Shown: piece by piece, positions 44,266 through 52,452 of the stretch | Layout: each line of letters opens with the position of its first letter | Position numbering within the stretch: the first letter of the stretch is position 1 | From: Planctomycetota bacterium | GTDB lineage: Bacteria; Planctomycetota; SZUA-567; H5-PLA8 | DNA: 64,000 nt | Reading direction: 5' to 3' | Assembly: GCA_023150555.1 (NCBI GenBank) | Contig: JAKLKQ010000013.1 | Span: 1 to 64,000, forward strand | Notes under the pieces: generated by a model | Told to the model about the DNA's origin: nothing | The model's input: only the letters and a program-made list of their open reading frames with translations | Database searches by the model: none | Position numbers and translations under genes: made by a program

Positions 44266-44275
44266 GACGATGAGA

Positions 44276-44288
44276 TACGCTTTGCGTA
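44276..44288. promoter_or_regulatory. TACGC-N3-GCGTA palindrome, copy 1
   Basis: Perfect palindromic half sites TACGC and GCGTA around TTT, in the short gap between the convergent P-type ATPase and permease genes. Its position after two genes argues against a simple promoter operator here. Two related sites lie at 54949 and 57988. Confidence 0.35.
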
Positions 44289-44302
44289 ATACAGGGGAAG
44301 GA

Positions 44303-45268
44303 TCAGCCGACCTCGCGCGTCTGGAACAGCGCCGCGGCCAGGCACAGCACGCCGGCGACGTACAGCGCGCCGTAAGCGCCCACCCACGCCACGTAGTTCG
44401 CGTCGACGGGATGCCCCTGCGTCAGCGCGTCGGCCAGGTACAGGCTCTCGAGGTTCGGGACCGCCGCGTAGACGACCTGCCAGAAGAAACTCGTCTGTGC
44501 CACCTGTCCGAAAAGATAGTTGCTACTCAGGCCCAGCAGGAAGGACGCCGCGCAGATCAGCAGCGTCATCGCCTGGCCCAGCCGAACCGAGGCGGCCAGC
44601 GCGATCGCGCTGATCACCAGCAGCGCCTCGAAGATCAGCAGCAGCGCCGTCAGCACCTGGCCATCCACGTCCTTGCCGAAGGCCTGCGTCTCCCAGTTCT
44701 TGCCGAAGCAGAGCACGCCCAGGTACGCGGCGGCCAGCAGCGGCGGCAGCAGGGCGGCCAGCGCCGAATTGAAGACCCAGCCGTAGAAGAAGTTGCCCGC
44801 CACGGCGAGCGCCAGCGCCAGAAAGAGCGCGCCGAAGCCCAGCACCAGCACCGGCCAGTCGTACGGGTCGGCGGCGAAGGCGACGGACGTGTGCCGCACC
44901 GCGAGCAGGAAGGCGATCGCCCAGACCCAGTACGCCACCAACAGCGCGCCGGCCACGCCCATGAACTTGCCCAGCACGAACGTCGGGCGCCCGACCGGCT
45001 TGCTGACCACCGTCAGCACCGTCTGGCTCTCGATCTCGCGGCTGAAGACCCCCGTCGCGGTGAACGCCGCCAGCAGCAGGCCGCCCAGGAACAGCGTCCC
45101 CAGGCCCAGGTCCATCAGCAGCTTGTTCTCTTCGGAAAACCCGTAGCCCGTGATCGCCGGGTTCAGCGCCATCAGCGCCAGCGTCCCCAACAGCAGCACG
45201 GCATAGACCGGCTGGCGGATCGATTCCGTGAAGGTGTTGCGCGCTACGCTCCAGAGGGCCGACAGCAT
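44303..45268 (-). CDS. ABC-2 type permease (paralog of the 50863 permease)
   Basis: A 321-residue membrane protein, about seven helices. A conserved NosY/ABC-2 block, FSREIESQTVLTVVSKPVGR followed by PTFVLGKFMGV, is shared with the permease at 50863 (TVVCKPVGR-x5-GKWLGI), showing that the two are paralogs. It has no ATPase of its own; the ATPase at 49679 is the likely partner. Read on the minus strand inside a plus-strand cluster, it diverges from the SPFH gene at 45361 (92 bp), so a shared divergent promoter is possible. Confidence 0.85.
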   Translation of the reverse strand: MLSALWSVARNTFTESIRQPVYAVLLLGTLALMALNPAITGYGFSEENKLLMDLGLGTLFLGGLLLAAFTATGVFSREIESQTVLTVVSKPVGRPTFVLGKFMGVAGALLVAYWVWAIAFLLAVRHTSVAFAADPYDWPVLVLGFGALFLALALAVAGNFFYGWVFNSALAALLPPLLAAAYLGVLCFGKNWETQAFGKDVDGQVLTALLLIFEALLVISAIALAASVRLGQAMTLLICAASFLLGLSSNYLFGQVAQTSFFWQVVYAAVPNLESLYLADALTQGHPVDANYVAWVGAYGALYVAGVLCLAAALFQTREVG

Positions 45269-45360
45269 CGTTCTCGTGTCCGTTCGAGTGAAGGTTCGGT
45301 CGAGGATACTACGTTCCGCGCGCTTGTCAGTTCGCGGAAAACCCGCTCCGGGGGGCGCGC

Positions 45361-47394
45361 ATGAACGGCGACCCGCAAGCCTTCCGCCGCGCCGCGACGT
45401 GCGCCGCCGCCGGCCTGGGCGTCCAGGCGCTCGTCGCCGCCGCGCTGAGCGGGTTGGCCCTGTGGACCGGCACGCCCGCCGCTTACGCCACGGCGTGGGC
45501 CGCCTGCGCGGGACTTGCGCCCTGGCTGGTCCTGCTGCTCCTCTACCAGCAGCGCCGCATCGAACGCCTCGAACTGATGGACGTCGAAAAGCTCGGCACG
45601 TCCTCCGCGGCCGCCGCGGACCGCTCGATCTTCGAACGCACGCAGGAAGACCTCTCCGCCGCGCGCCGCCGCGTGAAGGCGCTCTACCGCTGGGGCCTCC
45701 CCGGCGCGAGCCTGCTCACCGGTGCGTACCTGCTCGCGATGGGCGCGTGGCTCTTCCGCGCGAACCTCGACTACTTCGCCGCGAGCGCCGGCGACCTGCC
45801 GCGCATGGACCAGGCCGGCGCGGCCATGGCGCTCGCCGGCGGACTCGCCTTCGTCGCCTTCCTGGTTGGACGGTACATCCTGGGTATGGCCGAGCAGCCC
45901 GAGTGGCAGCTGCTGCGCGGCGGCGCAGGGCACCTGATGTGCGCCGTCGCCGGCACGGTGCTGCTGGCCGCCGGCTACGCGTCGGCGCACTTCGAATCGC
46001 CCGGCGTGCTGCAGTACGGCGCGGTGCTGGTGCCGCTGGCGATGGGGCTGGTCGGCCTCGAGATCCTCGTCTGGCAGCTGCTGGATCTCTACCGCCCGCG
46101 CCGCGTCGGCGAAGAACCGCGCCCGGCCTTCGACTCGCGGCTGCTGGCCCTGCTGGGCCGCCCCGAGCACCTCGGCAAGGCCTTCCGCGACGCGGTGAAC
46201 TACCAGTTCGGCTTCGAGATCACGCGCGGCTGGTTCTGGGCGCTGCTCAGCCGGGCCTTCGTCCCGCTGCTGGGACTGGGCGTCGCGTCGCTCTTGGCGC
46301 TCTCGTGCCTGGTGCTCGTCGAGCCCCACCAGCAGGCGGCGCTGACACGGAGCGGGCGGCTGTCCGACGCCGAGCCGCTCGGCCCCGGCCTTCACCTGAA
46401 GTGGCCGTGGCCCTTCGAGCAGGCGGAGCTCTACGACGTCGCGCGCATCCACGAGCTGCACGTCGGCTCGCACCACGAGCTGATGAAAGAGACCGCCATT
46501 CTCTGGACGAACACCCACTCCGACGCCGAGGACCTGCTGATCGTGGCGTCGAGCGGCGATGGCGCCGGCGAAGAAGGCGCGCGCGGTTCGGGTGCGCCCG
46601 CGGTCAGCCTGGTCGCCGCCGACATCTTCGTGCAGTACCGCATCGGCGACCTGCGCGCGTACCTGCTGAACAACGGCGACGTCGAGCACCGCCTTTCCGT
46701 GCTCGCCGAACAGCACGTCGCGCGGATGTTCCTCGCCCGCGACATCAACGCGTGGTTGGGCGCCGAACGGGCCGCCGCCGGCGCACAGCTGAAGACCCTT
46801 CTCGAGCAGGACAGCGCGAGAGAGAAGCTGGGCGTCGAGATCGTCTTCGTCGGCGCATCGGGCGTCCACCCGCCGCAGCAGGTGGCCGACGCCTTCCACG
46901 ACACCGTGACGGCGTACCAGGAACGCGAGGCCTCCATCGAGACCGCGCGCACGAAGGCCATCGCCCGCGTCGCGGAAGTCGCCGGCTCCACCGAACTCGC
47001 CGCGCGCATCGTGGCGGAGATCGACCGCCGCGCCGCGCTGGAGTCGTCCGGCGCCCCGGCCGCCGAGCTGGCCGCGCAGGAGCTGAAGATCGAGGCCCTG
47101 CTGCAGAAGGCTGGCGGTGCCGCCAGCCGCATGATCGCCGAAGCGCGCGCCACACGCTGGAAGCGCGAGAACGAGGAGCGCGGCAAGGCGCTGCGCTTCG
47201 ATTCGCTGCTAAAGGCGCACGATGCCGCGCCCGGGCTTTTCCGCATGCGCGGCTACCTCGACGCCTTCGCGGCGGGCATCGAAACCGCTCGAAAATACAT
47301 CCTGCTGGGCGCCCGGAAGGATCTGACCGTGCGCCTGGACCTGAAGGACATCGAGACCGATTTCCCGGCCGTAGACTTGACCAAGAAGGAGTAA
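45361..47394 (+). CDS. SPFH/HflK-like protein with seven-helix membrane domain
   Basis: A 677-residue protein. Residues 1-320 hold about seven membrane helices (16-36, 42-63, 112-132, 153-174, 188-207, 220-243, 296-320), an unusual fusion in front of an SPFH domain (about 320-560: VLVEPHQQAALTRSGRL, PGLHLKWPWPFEQAELYDVARIHELHVG, AADIFVQYRIGDLRAYLLNNGD). HflK/HflC proteins normally have one N-terminal helix and form large cages around the FtsH protease. A coiled-coil region (about 565-630) follows. Next gene begins four bases after the stop. Fits a membrane-microdomain scaffold. Confidence 0.85.
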   Translation: MNGDPQAFRRAATCAAAGLGVQALVAAALSGLALWTGTPAAYATAWAACAGLAPWLVLLLLYQQRRIERLELMDVEKLGTSSAAAADRSIFERTQEDLSAARRRVKALYRWGLPGASLLTGAYLLAMGAWLFRANLDYFAASAGDLPRMDQAGAAMALAGGLAFVAFLVGRYILGMAEQPEWQLLRGGAGHLMCAVAGTVLLAAGYASAHFESPGVLQYGAVLVPLAMGLVGLEILVWQLLDLYRPRRVGEEPRPAFDSRLLALLGRPEHLGKAFRDAVNYQFGFEITRGWFWALLSRAFVPLLGLGVASLLALSCLVLVEPHQQAALTRSGRLSDAEPLGPGLHLKWPWPFEQAELYDVARIHELHVGSHHELMKETAILWTNTHSDAEDLLIVASSGDGAGEEGARGSGAPAVSLVAADIFVQYRIGDLRAYLLNNGDVEHRLSVLAEQHVARMFLARDINAWLGAERAAAGAQLKTLLEQDSAREKLGVEIVFVGASGVHPPQQVADAFHDTVTAYQEREASIETARTKAIARVAEVAGSTELAARIVAEIDRRAALESSGAPAAELAAQELKIEALLQKAGGAASRMIAEARATRWKRENEERGKALRFDSLLKAHDAAPGLFRMRGYLDAFAAGIETARKYILLGARKDLTVRLDLKDIETDFPAVDLTKKE

Positions 47395-47398
47395 CGCG

Positions 47399-48310
47399 AT
47401 GAAGCACAGGGGAATTGTAATCGTCGCCGGCGTGCTGGTGCTCCTGCTGCTGGTGTACATGTTCACCTTCCAGGTGCGCTTCAACGAGGTGGCGGTGGTG
47501 ACGACCTTCGGCCGCGCAAAGGAAGGCAGCGTGCTGAACACCGACGGCCAGGGCGCGGGTCTGCACTTCAAGTGGCCGTGGCCGGTGCAGGAATGCCGCC
47601 GCTTCGACACGCGCCTGCAGCTCACCGAGTCGCTGCTCGAAGAGGTCTACACCAAGGACAACCAGAATCTGGTCGTGCACACTTTCGTCTCGTGGCGCAT
47701 CGCCGATCCGCTCGCGTTCTTCCAGAAGCTCGGCAGCGAGAAGGAAGCCGAGAAGCAGTTGCAGTCGCGCCTGCGCGAAGCCAAGGCCGTGCTGGGCGAC
47801 TACGCTTTCGACGACCTCACCAACGTCGAACCAGCGAAGCTGAAGCTCGGTGACGCCGAGAAGCGCCTGGAGCAGCGCCTGCGCGACAGCGTCGAGAAGA
47901 ACGGCTACGGCATCGAGCTCCGCTCGGTGGGCTTCAAGCGCCTCGTCCTGCCCGAGCAGGTGACGAAGAAGGTCTTCGAGCGCCAGATCGCCAACCGCAA
48001 GCGCCTGGCCGAATCCGCGCGCAGCGAGGGCAAAGCCGAGGCCAACCGCATCACCAGCGACGCCCAGACCAGCGCCGACCGCATTCTCGCCTTCGCGCAG
48101 CTGAAGGCCGACGCCATCCGCGCCGAAGGCGACGCCGCCGCCGTGCAGTACTACGAGGTCTACAAGAACCACGAGGACCTCGCCGTCTTCCTGCGCCAGA
48201 TCGACGCGCTGAAGAAGACGCTGAAGTCCAACACCACGCTGCTGCTGGACACCGGCACCATTCCCATGAACCTGCTCGACCCCAAGAAGGCCTCGGGCGA
48301 GGCGAAGTAG
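47399..48310 (+). CDS. SPFH/HflC-like membrane protein
   Basis: A 303-residue protein: single N-terminal helix (IVIVAGVLVLLLLVYMF), SPFH domain (VRFNEVAVVTTFGRAKEG, GLHFKWPWPVQECRRFDTRLQ, VVHTFVSWRIADPLAFFQKLG), and a coiled-coil from about residue 180 (VTKKVFERQIANRKRLAESARSEGKAEA, ADRILAFAQLKADAIRAEGDAAA). This is the canonical HflC layout; an AAGGAG ribosome site overlaps the end of the previous gene. With the flanking SPFH genes it should make a hetero-oligomer. No ftsH gene is adjacent. Confidence 0.9.
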   Translation: MKHRGIVIVAGVLVLLLLVYMFTFQVRFNEVAVVTTFGRAKEGSVLNTDGQGAGLHFKWPWPVQECRRFDTRLQLTESLLEEVYTKDNQNLVVHTFVSWRIADPLAFFQKLGSEKEAEKQLQSRLREAKAVLGDYAFDDLTNVEPAKLKLGDAEKRLEQRLRDSVEKNGYGIELRSVGFKRLVLPEQVTKKVFERQIANRKRLAESARSEGKAEANRITSDAQTSADRILAFAQLKADAIRAEGDAAAVQYYEVYKNHEDLAVFLRQIDALKKTLKSNTTLLLDTGTIPMNLLDPKKASGEAK

Positions 48311-48320
48311 GGCGAACGGC

Positions 48321-49652
48321 ATGAACGCGCACGACCACGATCACGCGCACGGCCACGATCACGGCCACGACCATGGCCATGATCATGCGCACGATCACGG
48401 CCACGCGCATGCGCGTCCGCCCGCGGAGCCGGAGTTCGACCCGGCGGGCCGTTCGCTCGCTTCCGCGCTGCAGGCCAGCTTCACGATCCTGAAGCTGGCC
48501 ATGATCGCCGTCCTGGTGCTCTTCGCGCTCAGCGGCGCCTTCAACGTGAAGGAAGGCAGCGTCGCCATCCGCCTGCGCTTCGGGCGCATCGCCGGCGAAC
48601 CCGGCAGCGAAGTCCTGGCGCCGGGCGGGCCGTACTTCGCGATGCCTCGGCCCATCGACGAGGTCCTGTTCGTGCCGACCTCCGCGCGGCAGGTCGCGCT
48701 GAACGACGAGTTCTGGTTTGCCGTGCCCGAAGCCGATGCGGCGAAGAAGATCGACGAGCTGCGCTACACCGGCAAGGGCTTGGCGCCCGAAGTGGACGGC
48801 TCCCTTCTGACCGGCGACCGAAACATCGTGCACGCGAAGTGGACGCTCACCTGGAGGGTCCGCGCCTCTGACGCCGCCCTGTTCGTGCAATGCGTGGGCG
48901 CGTCGCCCGACGCCGCGCAGATGATGCACGCCGGCGAAAGCCTGGTCCGCACCGCCGCGCAGCGCGCCGTCGTGCACTTGGCCGCCGAGACCGGCGCCGA
49001 CGACCTGCTCCTCTCCGGCTTCAGCACCGCGCGCGTGCAGGGCACGGTCCAGGACGTTCTGGACCGCATGCGCGCCGGCATCGACGTCACCGACGTCACG
49101 CAGGCCGAGGCCACCCCGCCCATCGCCGTGCGCGCCGCATTCAAGGAAGTCACCAACGCGCAAAGCGAGAAGGCCAAGAGCATCGAGGACGCGCGGCGCG
49201 ACGCGACCCGCATCCTGCTCGACGCCGCCGGCACCGCCCACGAAGGCCTGGACAAGGCCATCGAGGCCTACGAAGCCGCACGCCGAGCCCGCGACGCCGA
49301 GACGGTTCGTGCCGCCGAAACCGCGCTCTTTGACCGCTTCGCCGCGCCGGACGTCAGCGGGCAGGCCGCGCAGACGCTCAGCAACGCCCGCACCTACCGC
49401 ACGCGCAGCGTCTCGCAACTGCGCGCGGAGGCCGACGAGTTCCAGCGCCAGCTGCCGCGCTACGAAGAGAACCCGTCGCTCTTCCGCGACCTGCGCCTGC
49501 AGGAGCTTTACAAGGAAATTCTGGCCGGCGACGTCGAGAAGTTCTACATGCCAGCCGGCGCGTCCGTGTACCTGGAGAGCAACCGCGACCCGCGCATCCG
49601 CAAGGAACGCGAACGCCAGAAGTATCGCGCAGAGACGAAGAAGGAAGAGTAG
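48321..49652 (+). CDS. SPFH/HflK-like protein with His-rich N-terminus
   Basis: A 443-residue protein beginning with a 30-residue stretch of alternating His with Asp, Gly and Ala (HDHDHAHGHDHGHDHGHDHA), a typical metal-binding or metal-buffering tract. A single membrane helix (ILKLAMIAVLVLFALSGAF, about 54-72) leads to an SPFH domain (VKEGSVAIRLRFGRIAGE, GPYFAMPRPIDEVLFV, KWTLTWRVRASDAALFVQCVG) and a long coiled-coil (280-400). Ends in KERERQKYRAETKKEE. Third of three adjacent SPFH genes. The His tract suggests a link to the metal-pumping ATPase 4 kb upstream (inference). Confidence 0.88.
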   Translation: MNAHDHDHAHGHDHGHDHGHDHAHDHGHAHARPPAEPEFDPAGRSLASALQASFTILKLAMIAVLVLFALSGAFNVKEGSVAIRLRFGRIAGEPGSEVLAPGGPYFAMPRPIDEVLFVPTSARQVALNDEFWFAVPEADAAKKIDELRYTGKGLAPEVDGSLLTGDRNIVHAKWTLTWRVRASDAALFVQCVGASPDAAQMMHAGESLVRTAAQRAVVHLAAETGADDLLLSGFSTARVQGTVQDVLDRMRAGIDVTDVTQAEATPPIAVRAAFKEVTNAQSEKAKSIEDARRDATRILLDAAGTAHEGLDKAIEAYEAARRARDAETVRAAETALFDRFAAPDVSGQAAQTLSNARTYRTRSVSQLRAEADEFQRQLPRYEENPSLFRDLRLQELYKEILAGDVEKFYMPAGASVYLESNRDPRIRKERERQKYRAETKKEE

Positions 49653-49678
49653 GAGTTGCGCAGCCCCGGAACGCCATC

Positions 49679-50866
49679 ATGAACGCGATCGCCACCGACG
49701 CCGTCGTCGAATGCCGAGGCCTGACCAAGGTCTACAAGGACTTCTGGATGCGCCCCCGCGTGACGGCGCTCGACGGCCTGGACCTGGACGTCCGGCCGCG
49801 CGAGGTCTTCGGGCTGCTGGGTCCCAACGGAAGCGGCAAGTCCACGACCATCAAGCTGCTGCTGGGCCTGCTCTATCCCACGCGCGGCGCCGCCAGCGTC
49901 TTCGGCCGCACGCCCACCGACGTCGCGACCAAGAAGCGCCTCGGCTACCTGCCCGAGGAGACGTACCTCTACCGCTTCCTCAACGCGCGCGAGACGCTCG
50001 ATTACTACGGCCGCCTCTTCAAGCTCCCGCGCGCCGAGCGCCTGCGCCGCACCGACATGCTGCTGGAGATGGTCGGACTCGAAGCCGTGCAGCGGCGGCC
50101 CGTCGGCGAGTACTCCAAGGGCATGCAGCGCCGCATCGGCCTCGCGCAGGCGCTGATCAACGACCCCGACCTGCTGATTCTCGACGAGCCCACCACCGGC
50201 CTCGACCCGCTCGGCACGCGCCAAATCAAGGACCTGATCCTGCATCTGCGCCAACGCGGCAAGACGGTGCTGCTCAGCAGCCATTTGCTCGCCGACGTCG
50301 AGGACGTCTGCGACCGCGTCACGATCCTCTACGGCGGCAAGGTCCGTGCGGCGGGCACCGTCGGCGAACTGCTCACCGCCAGCGACGCCGTTACCATCGA
50401 GGCCGACGCGCTCGACGACGAGACGCTCGCCGAAGTCCGCCGCGTGATCGAGTCCAAGGCCGGGCGCAGCGTCCGCAGCGTCTCGGCGCCCCGCAAAAAG
50501 CTCGAAACACTCTTCCTCGACATCGTCAAACAGGCACAGGCCGAAGGCGTCGCCACCGCAGGAGCGCAAGCCGGCGGCGAGGTCGCCGAGTTCCTCGGCG
50601 GGGCCGCGCACGACCAGCCCTCGGAAGGCCGCGCGGTCATCGACGCGCTGGTCTCGAAGGACGAGGCGGCGAAGAAAGCGCCCCAGGCCGCAGCCGAAAC
50701 GCCGGCGACCGCGCCGTCCGGCGCCGACCGCGGCCTGCTCGACGAGCTCACCAAACCCGCCGCGCCCCAGAAGGAGCCCAAGCGCGCCGGCGAGGCCCCG
50801 CCCAAGGACAGCGTCGACCGCGACGTCATCGACGGGCTGCTCGACAAGAAGGATGGCGCGCCGTGA
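49679..50866 (+). CDS. ABC-2 exporter ATP-binding protein with tripled tail motif
   Basis: A 395-residue ATPase. Walker A GPNGSGKST at 48-56, signature YSKGMQRRIG, Walker B LLILDEPTTGLDP, H-loop SSHLLADVE. After residue about 300 there is a disordered Ala/Pro/Lys-rich tail carrying the same short motif three times: GRAVIDALVSK (317-327), DRGLLDELTK (350-359) and DRDVIDGLLDK (380-390). This looks like a docking motif for a partner; it is absent from ordinary NatA-type ATPases. Stop overlaps the GTG of the permease at 50863 (GTGA). The paralogous permease at 44303 may share this ATPase. Confidence 0.9.
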   Translation: MNAIATDAVVECRGLTKVYKDFWMRPRVTALDGLDLDVRPREVFGLLGPNGSGKSTTIKLLLGLLYPTRGAASVFGRTPTDVATKKRLGYLPEETYLYRFLNARETLDYYGRLFKLPRAERLRRTDMLLEMVGLEAVQRRPVGEYSKGMQRRIGLAQALINDPDLLILDEPTTGLDPLGTRQIKDLILHLRQRGKTVLLSSHLLADVEDVCDRVTILYGGKVRAAGTVGELLTASDAVTIEADALDDETLAEVRRVIESKAGRSVRSVSAPRKKLETLFLDIVKQAQAEGVATAGAQAGGEVAEFLGGAAHDQPSEGRAVIDALVSKDEAAKKAPQAAAETPATAPSGADRGLLDELTKPAAPQKEPKRAGEAPPKDSVDRDVIDGLLDKKDGAP

Positions 50867-52452
50867 GGCCGTTCTTCCGAGGGAAGACGCGCCCCGCTTG
50901 GGCCTATTGGTTCGCCGCCGCCGCCTATACGTTCCTGCTGGTGCTGGCGGCCAGCGCGTTCAGCCGCGCGGCGTGGAGCCAGCCGCTGGACCAGACGGCG
51001 CTCGGTGCGTCGCTGTTCGCCCTGCTGAAGCTCGCGTGGATCGGCGCCGTCGCGCTGGCGCTGGTGCGGCGCGTGCTCGCCATCGAGTGGACGCCGTTCG
51101 CCGTCGCACGCACGGTGCTGAGCGAGGCGTTTCGCTACCGCGTCGCGTGGGTTTTCGTCGCACTGATGGCGCTGCTGCTGGCCGCGCTCCCGGCCGGACA
51201 GGACGCCACCACGCCGCTGCGCTACCGCGTGCAGACGTTCCTCAGCTACGGCTTCGGATTCACCGCGCTGCTGCTGAGCCTGCTGACGATCTTCCTCGCT
51301 TGCGCGACGCTCTGCGGCGAAGTCGCCGACAAACGCATCTTCACCGTCGTCTGCAAGCCCGTCGGCCGAGGCGCGTACCTGATCGGCAAATGGCTTGGCA
51401 TCGTGCTGCTGAACGCCGCGCTGCTCTGCGCCGCCGGCGCCGGACTGTACGGCTTCGCGAACAGCCTGGGCACGCAGCAGGGCATCGACGAGGACGACAC
51501 GCAGGCCGTCGCCGAGCAGGTGCTGACCGCGCGCGTCGCCGTCGCGCCCCGCGCGCCGGAGGGCCTGATCGAACGCATTGTCGAGGACCGCCTGACGGCC
51601 TTCAAGGAGCAGGAGCGCGAGAAGTACGAGGAATGGGGCGAACTGCGCACGCGCGCCGAACTGCGGCAGCGCGCGGACTCGCAGTGGCGCAGCGTCGGCC
51701 CCGGCGAACGCCAGACGTATCTCTTCGACGGCCTGCAGGATGCGAAGGCATCGGGCGCTGACGTGCAGCTGCGCTACCGGATGCGCGTCAGCAAGGCGCC
51801 GCCGGACGGGCGCATGCAGCTGACCTTCGAGCTCGGCAAGCGCTCCACGCCCGTGCAGGTGCGCACCGGCGCGTGGCAGGTCTTCACCGTGGCGCCTGCG
51901 AACATCGGCGACGACGGGCGGCTGGAACTGGTCGTCTACAACCGGCATCCCGACGAGACGCACGAGACCACGATCCTCTTTCCGCCCGGCGAGGGCCTGG
52001 AGGTGCTGTACCGCGCCGGCGCGTTCGGTCCCAACCTGGCGCGCGCGCTGCTGATTCTCTGGATCAAGCTCGCCTTCCTGGCCATGCTCGGCCTGCTGTG
52101 CGCGACCTTCCTCGGCTTCCACGTCGCGATCCTGGTGAGCCTGATCGTCTTCGCCACGGCGGCGTCCAGCGGCTTCCTGCTCTATGCGTTGAAGTACTTC
52201 GGCGAGAACGAACCCAGCGTAGCGGTGAAGACGCTCAGCGGCGCGGTGCGCGGGATCGGCACCGCCGCCGCGACGCTGCTGCAGAAGTTCAGCGACTTCG
52301 CGCCGGGCACGGACTTGGTCGACGGGCGCCTGGTGCCGTGGTCCGAGGTGTTGGCGTGCGCGGGCTGGATCGGCCTGCTGTGGACCGGCGCCTGCGGCCT
52401 GGCGGGCTGGATCGTCTTCGCGCGGCGCGAGCTGGGGCGGGTGCAGGTATGA
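50863..52452 (+). CDS. ABC-2 type permease with large extracytoplasmic domain
   Basis: A 529-residue membrane protein starting at GTG overlapping the ATPase stop. Membrane helices occur at both ends; the block TVVCKPVGRGAYLIGKWLGI marks the NosY-like permease family. Between about residues 220 and 380 is a soluble insertion (RIVEDRLTAFKEQEREKYEEWGELRTRAELRQR, a helical part, then beta strands such as RMQLTFELGKRSTPVQVR and RLELVVYNRHPDETHETT) that should lie outside the cytoplasm. Overlaps the next gene (ATGA). With 49679 and 52449 it forms a three-gene export operon. Confidence 0.88.
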   Translation: MRPFFRGKTRPAWAYWFAAAAYTFLLVLAASAFSRAAWSQPLDQTALGASLFALLKLAWIGAVALALVRRVLAIEWTPFAVARTVLSEAFRYRVAWVFVALMALLLAALPAGQDATTPLRYRVQTFLSYGFGFTALLLSLLTIFLACATLCGEVADKRIFTVVCKPVGRGAYLIGKWLGIVLLNAALLCAAGAGLYGFANSLGTQQGIDEDDTQAVAEQVLTARVAVAPRAPEGLIERIVEDRLTAFKEQEREKYEEWGELRTRAELRQRADSQWRSVGPGERQTYLFDGLQDAKASGADVQLRYRMRVSKAPPDGRMQLTFELGKRSTPVQVRTGAWQVFTVAPANIGDDGRLELVVYNRHPDETHETTILFPPGEGLEVLYRAGAFGPNLARALLILWIKLAFLAMLGLLCATFLGFHVAILVSLIVFATAASSGFLLYALKYFGENEPSVAVKTLSGAVRGIGTAAATLLQKFSDFAPGTDLVDGRLVPWSEVLACAGWIGLLWTGACGLAGWIVFARRELGRVQV

